64,000 bases of DNA from Mactromeris polynyma. Taxonomy: Eukaryota > Mollusca > Bivalvia > Venerida > Mactridae. Both the position numbers and the translations under genes were made by a program. Below are positions 40,835-55,800 of this stretch, piece after piece; positions within the stretch are counted from its first letter, which is position 1; every line of letters begins with the position of its first letter. A model generated the notes under the pieces. That model saw only the letters and a program-made list of their open reading frames with translations. It did not search any database and was not told where the DNA came from. The stretch lies in the NCBI GenBank assembly GCA_032209605.1, contig JASFXZ010000005.1, forward strand, positions 26,400,905 to 26,464,904. Reading direction: 5' to 3'.

Positions 40835-43800
40835 ATGAAACGCAAGGTAATAGTATTTGTGTCTGGATTATCATGAATGCTTACGGTTATTCATGTTTTA
40901 TTCAACATCTATCCTTACATGGAGGTGGTTTGCATTTCATATATTTTATTCCCCACCCACATCAAATTGGCGGAGGACAAGAACTCTCAACTAGGACGCA
41001 TTTATTGATGTGTGGATGACGGTCCTTGCCGAAACCCATCTCTTACAGAGAAGTATCATCACCTTCCCTATCCTGTAGTCAAAGAATGAAGAGTTTCGGA
41101 CATAACTCCAGTATTCAGTCCAAGACATTATAAATCATTGCCACTGATTGACTGAAGTTTGATTGCAAGCATGAGAGGCATTGAGTCACTCAAGTTTGGG
41201 GAAGGGTCCAGGGTCACAGCCCTTGGTGGGGGTATTTAAAGAAACAGGGGATTTTCATGTGAACTCTTTCCACTTAATATCATAGTTGAAACTGGTGTAC
41301 CCACACAGTAATCCTCATGCAGTTGCATACATCTGTAATAACTTGTAAACAAAAGAAGTAAATCTATCAGATATTACGTTTGCCTACAACTCAATCATAC
41401 TTATCCTTTTTTTACTCTGTCTGAGGTAGAAATTTGAATGGAGGAGCTATTTTGGTGGGGGAATGGGGTCGATATTCCGCTCCAATAATGAAACGGGAAG
41501 TCTTGTCCAAATATTTAGGCGTTTAAATGATTGTTGTATCACCATATATTTTTCATTCATTGTCAAGTCTAATAATAGCAAATTAATAAAATAAAAAGAT
41601 GCCAATCTTTTTTAGCTATGTCTAGTATACTGTAGGGCTGCGGGACAATCAGACCTCTAAGTCAACTCGGCCCCTAAATTTGCTAAGTCAACTCACCCCT
41701 CTGTATTGTTACAGGATCAGGTTTTAAAAATGATTTACTCAAAATAAATTATAAGAATTATTTTGTGTAGCAATGTTTTAATAGATAAAAGTAACACATG
41801 TAATTGCCTTTGTCTGACCTGATTGGGTTTATCTTTGGTTGATTTATCCATTGTTGAATTTGTTCTTCCTTTGAGGCGTTAATTTCTTCTTGTAAAGACT
41901 TTGAAATTTCAGAACTTAAAAGTGTAGAGCAAGTAACAAGAACATTTGGATAAATTTAATTTATGCAAATTTCAAGTTTATGTCTGAGTTTCAGTGTATG
42001 TTTTAACTTTTATTACAAACGAAAATGAACCAAACAGAAATTATAAATAACAGAACAATTTATAAATACAAGTTATATACATTAATATTCGATAACAAAA
42101 ACATTAACAAAAACAACAAATTATACATGAACATACACCACACTACACAACACTATACACAGTTCCAATATCCAGTATTCATATTGATCAAATTCCTACA
42201 ATTGTTTAAAAAAAGCATTCACAAACAATGCCATCATTATGGCAAGCTGTCGCTAACATCCGTGTCTTTTAATTGCTAGAAACAAAATTAAAACATCGTA
42301 ACTGGCAACATACATAAAAAATGCCATCATTAAGGCAAACTGTCGCTAACATCAAATGCCCGTGTCTTGATTGCTGGATAAATTGCATTAAGTGGGCCAT
42401 TTAATTGATAATTAATGTCATTGTGTTTGAAGCAAACTTTCTCATTACTTATATGTTTATATATGCATGCCGTACAATAGAGATGAAATAATGAGTATAT
42501 AAATTAACACCTGCAATACAAAGGAATTGGTAGATTCAAAGAGTTTATCAATGTATTTTAAAATTATTTAATGTAAAGTTATTATTTTAAATTAATAATT
42601 TAATACATACGTGTGAACACCAAAATGCCATAAGAATACACCAAAACTAACGCCTATATATGCAGTTTATATATATATAAATTTATGCAGTTTATATATA
42701 TAAAAGTATATATACTTTTATTTCGAAATTTATATTACAACTTGTCATATTCGGCGTTTATAAATCATGATTTTTTATTAAAATTTCATTATACATGTAT
42801 ACATACCATTATTCCAATATTTTCATAGCATTTGAGGGGTCGCGTTGACTTGCTGAATAATCGGAAATATTTTCATAGCATCTGAGGGGTCGAGTTGACT
42901 TGCTGAATAATCGGAAAATAGGGGTCAAGTTGTTCAGGGGTCGAGTTGACTTGGTTAAATAGCGGGGGTCGAATTGTTCAAGGGTCGAGTTGTCCCGATA
43001 CCTACTGTAGTAAATAATTTTATATAATTTTATGCATTCCAAATTTTCATTGTCCAGATCAAAGTATACAATAATATAATAGTTTTAATACTGATACAAA
43101 TCTATCTGATTCTGAAAATCATGTAAAACAGTAAACCATAACTATGCAGTTACGTTCGCTATATCATGTGAACGCATATGAATACATGTGTCAATAGTAC
43201 GAATCAGAGAGAATATTCTGAACAAAAATTATGTAGCGTGCTGTCATTACATAAAAAGTTAATAATAACAATGTATGACATTGATTCTTCTTCAGAATTC
43301 AAGGAAGTTAACTGTGCTGGCTGAATTTGACCAGTTCATAAGAAATGCAAAAGTACTTTCAGCAGGAATAGAACCAGGTATGTCACTATGTGCTTCGTTT
43401 TCAAAAGTATTGATATTGCTTATTATATGCATTTGTTGTGTAGAAAGTTGATTTTTGTTTGTAATTAATTGATAAAAAATTGAAGTTTACTTAGAACAAT
43501 GTGTGTAATGCTCAGTAACTACCAAAAAATAATAAATAGCTCGCTGATTGGCAATGTATTAGTTTAAGGGCATTCATTTCATTCTGTTGTTGTTTTGATT
43601 GCAATGAACAGATAAACTACAGATGCAGCAGAGTTTGAAAATCAGCAAGGGCAGGTACTTTTATATAAACATGTTTTTTTGTTTTTGTTTAAACATTATA
43701 TTTGTATACAGTATACACATTACACTGGGTCCTAAGTTTTGCTATTGTCCTGTCTTTTGTAAACATGTTTGAATTTGATTTCAGAATTCAAGAGATTTGC

Positions 43801-46800
43801 TGAAAATCAGCAGTCATGTCGAAGACAGTGGGCTGTAGCAGAAGAAGAACTCAAGGATTTGCATGGAAAGATTTTAACTTTGGAATCGGAAAACAAAGCA
43901 CTTGATGCCAAGTTAAAACATGCTAGGTACAGTATTTTCTCCGTCTTATTTAGGGCCAATTCCTTACTCTGAAAAGGATGTATGTACTTTTTTCTGGTAT
44001 TAAATTTCCTCTTACGTATGACACAGATGCTTAATTACCTTCCATTAAAACCCATCTGTTTGTGGAAGAATTTTGTTGTCTTTGTTAAATGAATGATTGT
44101 TAATTTTTCCATTTGGTTTACAAATAAGGTTGGCTTATTCAATACATACATAAAGGTGGAATTCTGCTTGTTAACCTTTAGAAAATATATTCTGTTTGTT
44201 CAGAATAGGTAGCTTCAAGCAATAGCTGTATTTAAGAAGATATAATATATATTTGTTTGTGAATGCTTTTATAATTCATTGTGTCTGTGTTAATTTGTCG
44301 CTGAGCATATACTTTTTATGCTAGCTCTTTTTTGTAAACTTCCAGAAATCTGATAGAAAAAGAGGAACAGAAAAGACTGAAAGTTGAACAAGAAAAGGAC
44401 CAGCTTGTAAGACATTTTATAAAGAAGCATTTGTTTCCAAGTGCACTGCTGTATATATATGTATTTATTATTGTGTTATAAAATAATGATGCTCAAGAGT
44501 TTTTACTGTGTCTTATAGTCCGATATGTTCGGTAAAAATAGTTTAAGCCAGTCAGAAATTAGACATTTTTGGTCTAGTTAGAGTTAACTCTTGACAATGA
44601 AAAAAGATGTATACATTTGTACTTATCATGACATGGCAATTTTATTATACTGTAATTGTATATCATACTTAGAATATTCCTATTTAATTTGAATCTTATT
44701 ACATTATTCATAGGAGCGACAGATTGCCCTGATACGAGAGCTTTTGATGGACAGTAAATGTGGAAGTAAGCTTGACAGACATGACAGAGAGAGACTGGCC
44801 TTCCTCAGTACAACTGCTCAAAGATCAACATTTGAGTCACCACCTAAAAGGTATTTGGCCTTAAAGAATGTCAGTTGCCTGTATCTAAACCAATGCTATC
44901 ACTTTACCCTAGAATAGATCCAAATATTTGTATGGCTGAACGTCAGATAGAGTTAACTTGAACCTTCCCAATACAATTGTATGCAAAATATATAAAAATC
45001 CCAACATGCCAACCCAAACAATTTTCAGTATGTTACAGAAAACATACGTTATTTTCTTAGACAGTAGGTTTGCTTTGGCTACCATTATAGATTACTTTAA
45101 TTTTATTATTTGATATTATTGTCAGTGTTTACCCCAGTCACTGTATATGTGTATTTTATCTCCTGTTAGACGGTCACGAGTGAACGAGTCTGCCCATTCC
45201 TTCCTATCTGATGAAGATATAGACTGGGATAAAACTGAAGAGGACCTTGATGCACCATGTAGACTGCGGCGTAGGAGTAAGAGGCCTTCTGCTCCACCAT
45301 TGGAAGACTTAAATGAAACCCCACCAAAACGTCATAAGCCAGTCAAAACTGTGGTAAGATCCCTTTTTTTTAATGGAACCATTAAAATTACAGAATTTAT
45401 AAGATAGTTGTGTTACACTACAATTTGTGATTTAAAGATAGTAGGGTGCAAGAAACTTACTTTAAGCATGCTAAAGAATTTCATATTAGGAAATAGTCAT
45501 GTTTACTTTTGAACCACTCGCTGCACCATTTAAGCAGATATTTTCTTTGTATTCAATGATACACTGAACTTCACTTACTAAAAATGTTCACAAGTAACTG
45601 GCAATAACCTGGTAGGGCAATTGCATGCATATGAAAGGCTGTCATTTCATAACCCCTTTCTTACCTCTCATAGCACTTTTATAGCATCGTTATACTTGCA
45701 CAAACAAAATTTGGAAGGTGGTATATAGGAGTCATCTGAAGAGTATACAGTCTGTCAATGGGTCTATTTCGAAAACTTGTTGCATGAGCTACTTCCATAC
45801 TTTTAAGGCACTCTAAGGAAACTTAATATGTATGATCACCATGAAGTGTAGACATACATGATGTGGTATACTATTTAATTCCTCTGACCAAGCTGTATAA
45901 TGGGATGTTAATCTCTTCCATTCGTAGCTCCAGTTTATGCTTGCTGGGAACTCCAATGACACATATTAATATAGTATGTGCATAAAATTCATCTGGGTTT
46001 ATTTTTTACTAGGGGAATGAAGTTGTTACAACTACGACAATCACTGTAACAGCTGATGGAAGACCCATTGAGGCCACAACAGAAGTGTCGGTGCCTACCA
46101 GTGGACGTAAAACACTGAACAAGAGTTTTAGTGAACCAAATTTGGAAAAACACATGTTAGGTTGGTATTTGAATTTGTTGCTTTAATTTAAGTTCAAGGG
46201 TAACAGCATGTAACATGTATTTTTAGACTGGTTGTCCATGTTGATCAAATCAAGTTATTTAGCTCTCAGCTAGATGTCAAAATGAAAGTTTGTGCGTGCA
46301 TGAATCAGAATTTTACTCTGACAAAATTAAGTATAATTTTATTTATATCTTGTATTGTGTTCCAAACAGTTAAGCATATGTTAATATGGCAACTTGGTTG
46401 AAGATAATACAACCAAAGTCATTTGTCCTTCACCTCTTGGAAAGTTGACAGTTGCTTGCAAAAGAACAGGTTAGTACCAGTCGTTATCCTGGTTAGGCCA
46501 ACTGACCACCAAACACAATACTGAAATACTGTTGAAACAAGGCTTATATTATATAAAACGTCAACACAATGGCATAGAACTATACAAACTTTCACATAGT
46601 TTATTATTTTGTTATTGACATATTTTTGTAATTCAGATACAGAGACTGACTCTGATGATCCATGGACTCCGAGAAACATGAACAGACATACCAGTAATCT
46701 GTTAGAAACACCAACGTAATTATCTGAATTATTACATTCTTCACTTGACAATTCTTGGTTTTCTCTTAAAATATACTTTTTTATTACACATACAGTCTCA

Positions 46801-49800
46801 CATTTTCGTCAGTCACCAGACCAAATAATGGAATATTTCTGATGACATTGACAATGAAGCGTTATGTAACGAATGTTGTGCTCACATATGTAATTAACAA
46901 ACTTCATTTGACTTCAAGCTTTGTCAGGAAGATGTTATGGAACAAATCTGCCATTTCATGTCATGCTTTATATTGAAAACAGCTTTAAAAATTCATTATA
47001 CTGATGTTTATAATTAATTTTAGACATTTTTCTATTATATTTGACGCTTAGGCGATTGATTGTAATATGTCGTATATAAGATGTATTTCCTTTCTTAGTA
47101 CACCTGGTTTACGGAAAGCTCATTCAGCCAGTAGAGGATTGAACAGAATTCACTTCTTCATATCAGAGACAGTGATTAGACCACGCACATGTGTTCCTGT
47201 AAGTATTTAACTTCAAATTGCTTAATTTACTCTAAAAAAATATGTTGTTAGTTTGTTAGAAAGTCTTTCATGTCCATAATATTCAGACCTGATTTTTTTG
47301 GCTTCTTATGATGTATAGATCAATAGGTGAAAACAAGACAGGTCTGCAACAATAAACAAGCATGTTATCCCTCTCGCATCAAGAAATGCTCTTCATTAAA
47401 CTGTTCTCTTTATATTTCAGTGTGGTAAAAGAATAGGATTCGGAAGGTTGGCTATGAAATGTAAAGGTGAGAATTGTGTCATGTACATTTTGTGAACAGA
47501 TTAAGTTTTTTATTGTACAATTCCTTATAAATGTTTAAAACATCAATTTTATACATGTAGTATGGTTCATATATGGTTGAAGCTAAGTTCAAGCCTGAGT
47601 TTTGATGTAAAATTGTTACAGCTAGCTAATTGAGTATTTCTTTTCAGAATGTAAATCTATGTGTCACAATGAATGTAAGGATAATCTCCCCTTGCCATGT
47701 ATATCTGCCCCACCTACTCCCGGTACAGGAAAAATTCAAGGGGTATGTATTTAATTGTTGTTCTAGTTAACTAGATTCACTTTCCTTGTACTTGATGTAT
47801 CTTCTACTCAATCTCCTGTGCAGTTGTCTCCCTTTGCAAACTACAATGGTCTCTGCCATCATAAACATTTTTCCATACTATCGTTGCGATTCTTTTTATC
47901 GTTTGAATCATATTAGATATTGACATTGTTGTGGTTATATATATTTGAGAGAAATAAGACTAATGTATGATAAACAATGAAAAAATAATGTGATCATATA
48001 AAACAATTGCGTTAGCAACACTTTATTCAGATATCCGTCATCAGGTGATGTTTGTGAAAGCAGAGATTTATGTAGTGCTAGAGGAGATAAGTGCTGTGAG
48101 GAGTGTTTTGTTTTATTGGTTTTATTTCAGAGTGTCCCAAGATGGATGTATGCACTTTTCATTAGTATAAATTTGGACATTGTCATAAACCTGATAATTA
48201 GATTTTTCATGTCCTTAGCACTGAGATACACATATTTTTATATGGTAGCACTGAGATACACATATTTTTATATGGTTAGACTGTATTGCAAGTCCATCAT
48301 TTAAGATTTAATTCTTCCTTTAAAATTAAGGCACCACTTAACTGTGTTGGTATTTGCAATTGCGTATCATATTAAAATGACATGATTGGTTGTACATATT
48401 TGATCTAGCCACCTCCCATTGGTAATTTTTACCATGCAGTTATCATAAATTATATGTCATTTTACAGGGTATACTGTCTGATTACTGTAGAGATGAATCT
48501 CCCATGATACCAGGCATTGTGGTAAGTTGGCATCTGTTAATTAATTATCATATTATGTATGTAGTATGTTATGTTCTTTATATAGTAATTTGAGCCGTGG
48601 TTAGTGCGCTGGACTTGTAACCCGGCGATCTGGGTTTGATTCCCGGTCGCAGCAGGTCATACCCTTCCATGAAAATTTTACGAAAATGTCGATTTTCCTC
48701 CACATGTGGAGAAGTTGCAGGCTCCTTGTGGAAGGGTAAGTTAGTACTGGTAAGAATTCAGTCCAGGAAAAACAGGTTAGGTGAACCGGCCGCCGTATAT
48801 AACTGAAATATCGTTGAGAAACGGCGTTAAACCCGATGAAACAAACTTATATAGTAATTTATTTTCAGTCCACATTTTTCATTTTTGCATGTTGAAATAG
48901 CTTTAATCCATATTAATTAACTAATTTGTAACATGAGTGTTTGACTATGTTTTTAGTTTTTACTGTTCATTGAAAACTCTTGAAGATTTGTAATTTCAGT
49001 GTCCCTTTGGTGATTTTACTTCTGATCTGAATGTTAATTAGTTTGTTCATCTGTATGAAGCACAGAGTCTCAGTAATAATGCTATTATTTACCATAAAAG
49101 TAATTACAGTGAAACTTGTCACAAATATCCTGCATATTCAGAAGATTTGTCTTGTGCAAGAGACAGATCTGTACCATCCAACGTTTTCGTCAACATGTTA
49201 CTTGTGCATTTCAGATTCATTGTGTCAATGAAGTTGAAGCTAGAGGTTTGCAAGAAGTTGGTATCTACCGAGTTCCAGGGTAAGTATCATAAAACATTTT
49301 CTAACCAGAATATTGCTCAAAGGTTAGGTAAACTAGTATCATGGTGAGTTAGTTGGTTGTGAACAATGGCCTGGTTTTAGTCACATTTAAGTTGGCTTCA
49401 TGATTTGAAGGCATATCTTATTTAAGAGCAGTCTTTTTATTAAGAAGGAAAATGTTAGTACTTAACTGACATAAAGTCTTAACAGAATAATCACTGGATT
49501 ATCATCCTGTTTTGTCGTAGAATGGTGCGAAGAAGTCTCACTTTGTCTGCAAATTGACATCTTTGTCTCTGATGCCAAGTGCCAGATCTTTCTAGAATAT
49601 TGCGGATTTGGGTCATTCAGGAATGCTAAGCTGATCCTTTATTGTGGTCTATTTTATAACTGAATTTTGTGTTCTTATTTCATTGATAGATCTGATAGAC
49701 AAGTGAAGGAATTGAAAGAGAAATTCTTCAAAGGAAAAGGAATGCCTAATTTAGTAAGTGAATGTTACGAATTACAGCCATTACTCTATTAATCAAGTAT

Positions 49801-52800
49801 GATGTTTAGTTATGAAAGGATTTTTTTTTATAGTTTTACATTGCTTCAGTAAATTGTAATAGAAATTTATAACAACTTAGTGATGCTCATCAATGAAAAA
49901 ATATGCTTTCAATTTGGCTTATGACCTGAATGATTTCCACTGTTATTTCTTTGCATCACCTTTCTGTAAACAACAATCACAATAGTTTTTATATTCATAA
50001 TCAAATTTATAAGAAAGTTCTGATTCGTCTAGATTCATTCAGATTATTACCTTGTTAATTGTACATTTTATGTTGAAATAAATCAATCAATCAATTTCTT
50101 TTCAGTCTAACATTGATGATATACATGTGATCTGTGGCTGCATGAAAGATTTTTTACGAGGACTGAAGGAACCTTTGGTTACATTCAGATTGTGGAATGA
50201 CTTTGTTAAGGCTGCTGGTAAATTCTATTATACATGTGTATATATATAATACTTTTTAAAGCTCAGTTGTGTTAAAAACATACAATTTTGACTCGCTCAT
50301 GAGGCCGCCTTTGGAAGTCGTGACCAGTTAGGGTTCAAACCTGTAAGCTTGTAGATCGACTTGCCAACACCTTATCCATGACACTATCATTCATCTTCAC
50401 TTGTTAATTGATTAATGATCACAGTTAAGCATTGAAAGATTTTGTAAGCTACTTAGCGATACAGCTTAGGTGGTTTACCAAAAATGGACATGGACAATAC
50501 ATTTCAGCAATTTTCTTTAAGGCCATACTTTAATAATTGTATGTTTGCAGAATCCCCACCCACAATATTTTGGATGGGTAAGTGAGTCAATCTTTAAATC
50601 ATTTTCAGCTTTCTTTACTCTTTTATCTGGTCTACATATTTATTCTTGTATTTACAGAGAACCGAAACAAGGCTACTGCTGAATCTGATATGTACAAAGT
50701 ATTGGGTGAATTACCTAAAGCCAACAGTGATACAATCGCTTTCCTCATGTTACATCTTCTCAGGTTTGTTTGAGCCTAGTCTCTCTGAATTCCAATATTT
50801 CTTTTTATTGTGTACTGGGAACTGCCACAAATGATGTTTGACTGTGTAATGGCTGGCGCTAGTTTTAAAAGTTAATTGCCAGATTTGTTGAATAATTAAT
50901 TAATTTGATCATCTTCTTTTACAATAAGATTTGTATCTGTTTGGCAAATTTTATTAGCCAGATTGGATATCTCAAAAGCCAGACTACTTTGCTATGAGTT
51001 AGTGTAAGCATAGTATATTGTTTATGATTGGTAGCACAAAGTCATACTTGCAACTAGGGTTCCCATTTGAGTGATTATGGAAAAAGGACTGTGTTTTCAT
51101 ACTTTTTGTATTGTTTATTTCGTTGTAGTACATATAATTATACATATGTAGTATTTTCAATTACTACTGCTCCATTTTAATTGTATGTTTATTTTATCAG
51201 AGTATCCCAGACCCCAGACTGTAAGATGCCTGCAAACAACTTGTCCAGAGTATTTGGACCTACCCTGGTCGGACATTCATGCCCAGCACCAGAGCCAATG
51301 AAGATGATCAGTGAGACCAAATTCCAGGCTATGGTTTGTATTTATCATTTTTATTTTGAAGACGCTGTCTCTTTTTTGTTGGGATCTATGTTTTAAAGAT
51401 TAGGCCATCTTTAATAAATTGTTTTTGCTGACAATTTATTTAGGATGAACTAACTTAAGCAAATTGGTATGCATTATTGAAGAGGTAAGTTTTACTATTG
51501 CAATTATGATTTCACTACATAACTCGGCTGTCAATACCACACTGATGATACAATTATTATTTCTGACATAATGCACCTTTATGGCAAATAGGAACACAGA
51601 ATATTTTACAAAAGCCTGAACCAGCTAATTAAAGATGCTTGGGTGAAACATTCCTCTTTCCAGCTCATTTGAAGCAAATGTATTTTAAAAAAATCAAATT
51701 TGGTCACACATGGGCAAAATTCGTAATGTTCAAAACTGTAGCGGGTATCTTCAGCTTTTTTTAAGATTTCAGCTTTTTTTTTGTCACTGAATTTTCACAA
51801 TACACTATGTCCATTGTTATTTAGTGTCTTATTATCTTATTAACTACAAACAAACATTTTAGGTGATGGATTGTCTGTTTGAGATTCCCGAGGATTATTG
51901 GATCAACTTCATCAGTGATGAACCAGAAAATATGTATCAGGATGTAAATACCCCAAAAACCCCAGAGCCCTCCAGAGCTTGTAAGTCATTGAAATTATGT
52001 GTATGACTGTGATAATTTTTTGTATACAAAACAAGATTGGTGAAGAATTGAAAGCTTCATCCGTCTGTCCCTAAACCATTTGTCTCTCAGCTATAACAGT
52101 TAAACGATTCAAATGATTCCAGTGAAACATGTACTCAAACTGTAAGCAAACTTCTTTAATATTTGATGATATTGCAATAATACCCTTATTTGTATACTTG
52201 TACCCTTTGGACATTTTCATGTATAATACCAAAAAATTTCCGCTGCTTTCAGTATTGGAGAGTAGATTGGGTCCTGTACATACACCTAACTCCTATGATA
52301 GAAGTAGAACATGGGCAGCAAGAACTCCGAGGTAAGATACTTTGTATGAATAACCTCTCTGCTTTCAGGGCCTCCACACTCGAGTGTTTAGGGTCGCTGA
52401 CTTCAAATCACTTGCCTTTCCTGCAGGAAGCTCTGTCTGGTCATAATTGAATAGTGGAGAAACTTAGCAGAAAGCTATTTCTAGTCATGTAATATCTGAA
52501 TGGTGAACTTTTCTGATTGCAACTAAATAAATCTTTGGTATGGTTAAAGTCTTCTATATGGTACGAAGCTACTGTGTAATTCAATACTCCACAATTCAGT
52601 AAGACTTAGTGTATCAATGCATATCATACATTATGTGTCACTGGTGAAAAATGACTTAACTATGGCCTTAACAGGATTTCTAATGATAGTGGGTATAAAC
52701 TGGCTTTGCTGTACACCAATATTCTATATCTGCTGATTTGTGTCTCAGAAAAGTGTGAAGCATAATGTTTAACACATTTAAATTGGTGTCACCTTTCAAA

Positions 52801-55800
52801 TTGTTTTATTATCAACAATTACTGCGCCTTATAAAATGTTGAAATCTTATGTTTTATGAAACTTGTATATTTTAATTCATGTATGCTTGGAAAAAACAAT
52901 TGATATGTTATCTTCATGATATTGCTTGTAAGATAAATGCATTAAAAGTGTTTGGCGCAAAATTATTGTGACTGCTTCTTCACATAGACGAATATACCAT
53001 AGATTTGCACCAAACCTTCAAATAGTATACACTATATTATCTGTAGTTTATATTAGCTATATATATTCGGAGCTAAAATAACTCATTGACTTGTAATCAG
53101 TTCGTCATTAATAGCTTGTTTACGGATCTTTTTGCTATCTCCATGTTTTCCTTTTAAATTTTCAAAAAGTGGACCCAGGACCCCCAACTCAGCCATTTTG
53201 GGAGTCCCTTATAATTTTTGAGGGTCCCACACATTATTAAAATTAATTAAAGACCAGAAGCTGGGAGCATATAATGTCAATAACAGATAATGCAAGCACT
53301 GAAATGATATTGATAACTTTAGATGCTGAAAAGAACAGGAAAAAGCAAAAAGAATGTATCTAAAATGTGGATCAAGCAATCATATTTGTGATGAGTCCTA
53401 CATCCAAATATTGTGTCAGTGATGCAGAAAACCTGTGTCCAAGAAATACCTGCATCTTGCTTGTATTGCAGTGTCATCCTGTAATGTTGCATTATAATAA
53501 CATTAATTGCTAGAACATACCTGGGTGAAAAAAGAATTGGTTTCAAATTTTTGCGAATGCATGAATTGCTGTACTACTTGTGTAGCGGTCCTATCTTAAT
53601 GATGGCTAGTGTTTGAATTTCTTCAAAGTTATGTTTCTATGTTAGTTAGTTTGTTCATCCATCCAATCAACTTCATATCTCAGCTTTAAGGTTTGACAGG
53701 ATTTCCATGAAACTTATGGCATGTGTAATGATTATGAGAATGTATGTATGACGTAAGAATCGGGTTTATACTGGCAAGGTCAGAGGCAAGGGCTCTCCTG
53801 TCAAAAGGGATATTTCTTGTTGTTTGTCTATCAGATTAATTGCACTCAATACCAGTTATTTAATTGACCCACATATTCTGTACTCGGTGACTGACCGAAC
53901 ATTGAATACATGCACTGTTGGATTTATAAAAGTGCGTTTGTGATTGATTGTTGTTCAAACACACAGTGTGGGAGAAAATACTTTGACACTTTGACAGTGA
54001 CCAGTCATGATGACATCTGACTTGCCATTCCAAATATTTTATTTTTTTATATTTTACTTCTTCACAAATTATGTAGATTATGATATTAGTTATTCACATA
54101 TAGTATTTAGGGTTTTCTAGCTATCCATCTTCTTTCTCACACTCAAGTTTTCTCCAATCACTGAAAAGTCAGTGTGTGTCTGAACGTACAAGATGACTTT
54201 AATAGAGAATGCATTGCCATATCTATGTTAACATCCCATAATCTGCTATATTTGGTGACATTTTGTTACTGCAGTGCTAACAATCTGCTAGTGTCCTCAA
54301 TTGTCGGCCTTTTACTAATCCCTACATATGCATGAACATAACAACTGAAGGAAGTTTTCAACTATCGTCACAAATATTTTTTCTTACCTATTATCCTATT
54401 ATCATTTGGCTATTGACATTGTATCTGTTTATTATTGGTAAAAATCGTCAGAGATGGCCAGTCCAGATCATTCCTCGTTCTCTGAGATTCCCAGCCCCAT
54501 TTACCCAAAAGTGATGGGAGGAGCCAGCTATGTGTCATTCCACTTCATAATGTTTTGTCATAGTTTGTTTCATGCTCGTATAGTTTATCATTGTCATCAT
54601 TATAAGCTTGTCATCTTGTAATGAATTGGCTTAACATGTGCAAGTTTTCCATCTATCATTATCTTGCTAGAAAAAATCATATCTTGCTTCACTATAACTT
54701 GGTAGCTTGGTGTATCTGAAGGTGAGTGGAGACGTACTAATCACAGCAGCACCCTTGTATTGGGTGTTTCATACAATCTCATGTTTGATTTTCTATCTCA
54801 GGCAGGAAAAACGTAAACTCATGCCACCTTTGAGAGAGTTACGACGTTCTATGAGCGAGAGTTCAGTATAGAGGTATCTACAAGTTACTGTGATCCCAGT
54901 GTGTGTTTGTGTTCGACTTTGTCCTGTTTGAGGGGTTGGGTTGTTTTGTGGTGTTTTGTCGTTAAAGGGGTGTGTCTTGTCACTGGGGCAAGGATTTCTT
55001 TCCCTTATTTGCATAGTTTGGGGTCACCTTCAGAGTGTGTACCCAATAAATAGGGTCATAGATTATTGGAAAGTTTGTCGGGTTCACACTACAGATGCAT
55101 CTCCATAATCTAAGTTCTAACTGAGCAAACACCCTGATGAACGGACATTTCTATGGAAAATTAGTATGAGTGATTTGTTTGGTTTGTGTTTCTATTATTC
55201 AAACAAGAATTATTGCCTTGCAATAATTTACTGTCTGTGTTGGGACTTTAATGTTCCTAAGTACAGTCATGTGACCCAGTTGTACTAGTTACTTACAGGA
55301 ATGATGTGGATCATGTAATTGTATGTAACATGTTAACTGCTGATATAAACGTATTCTCAGTAAAATGAGATCAATTTCAGCTTCATTACATCTATGAACA
55401 GTGGAAAGTATTGTAGTAGTATTTAAGATTTCATTTAACTGTGATATACATGTAGATCTATGCAAATGTACTTTTGTGTATGTTTATGTGTGTATGTTGG
55501 TTTGTTCTAGGTGTGGAAATATGTTGGGTGCTTATTAAGCCTAGTGCTTATAGCAAATTGCTTACATGTTACTTAAATCAAGGTGAATCTAGAAAATAAA
55601 ACTGGTTTGTAATCATAATTTCCAGTCAGTCGCCATGCTGGTTATTGTTAAATCTTATCTATTGTTTGGTGCTCTGAGAGTTACGTTCCCTATTGGTTCC
55701 AATTCTATTCAGCACTAGAAGTGTCATTTGTTGACTTTAACTTTCTATGTTATTCTATATTATTACTGGTAGTTTATGCATGGTACTTGGTGAAAAATCT

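Noticed and set aside
54460..54514. Third candidate RACGAP1 terminal exon (RWPVQIIPRSLRFPAP...)
   Set aside because: A frame exists, but the 3' splice site lacks a convincing polypyrimidine tract and there is no similarity to known tails.
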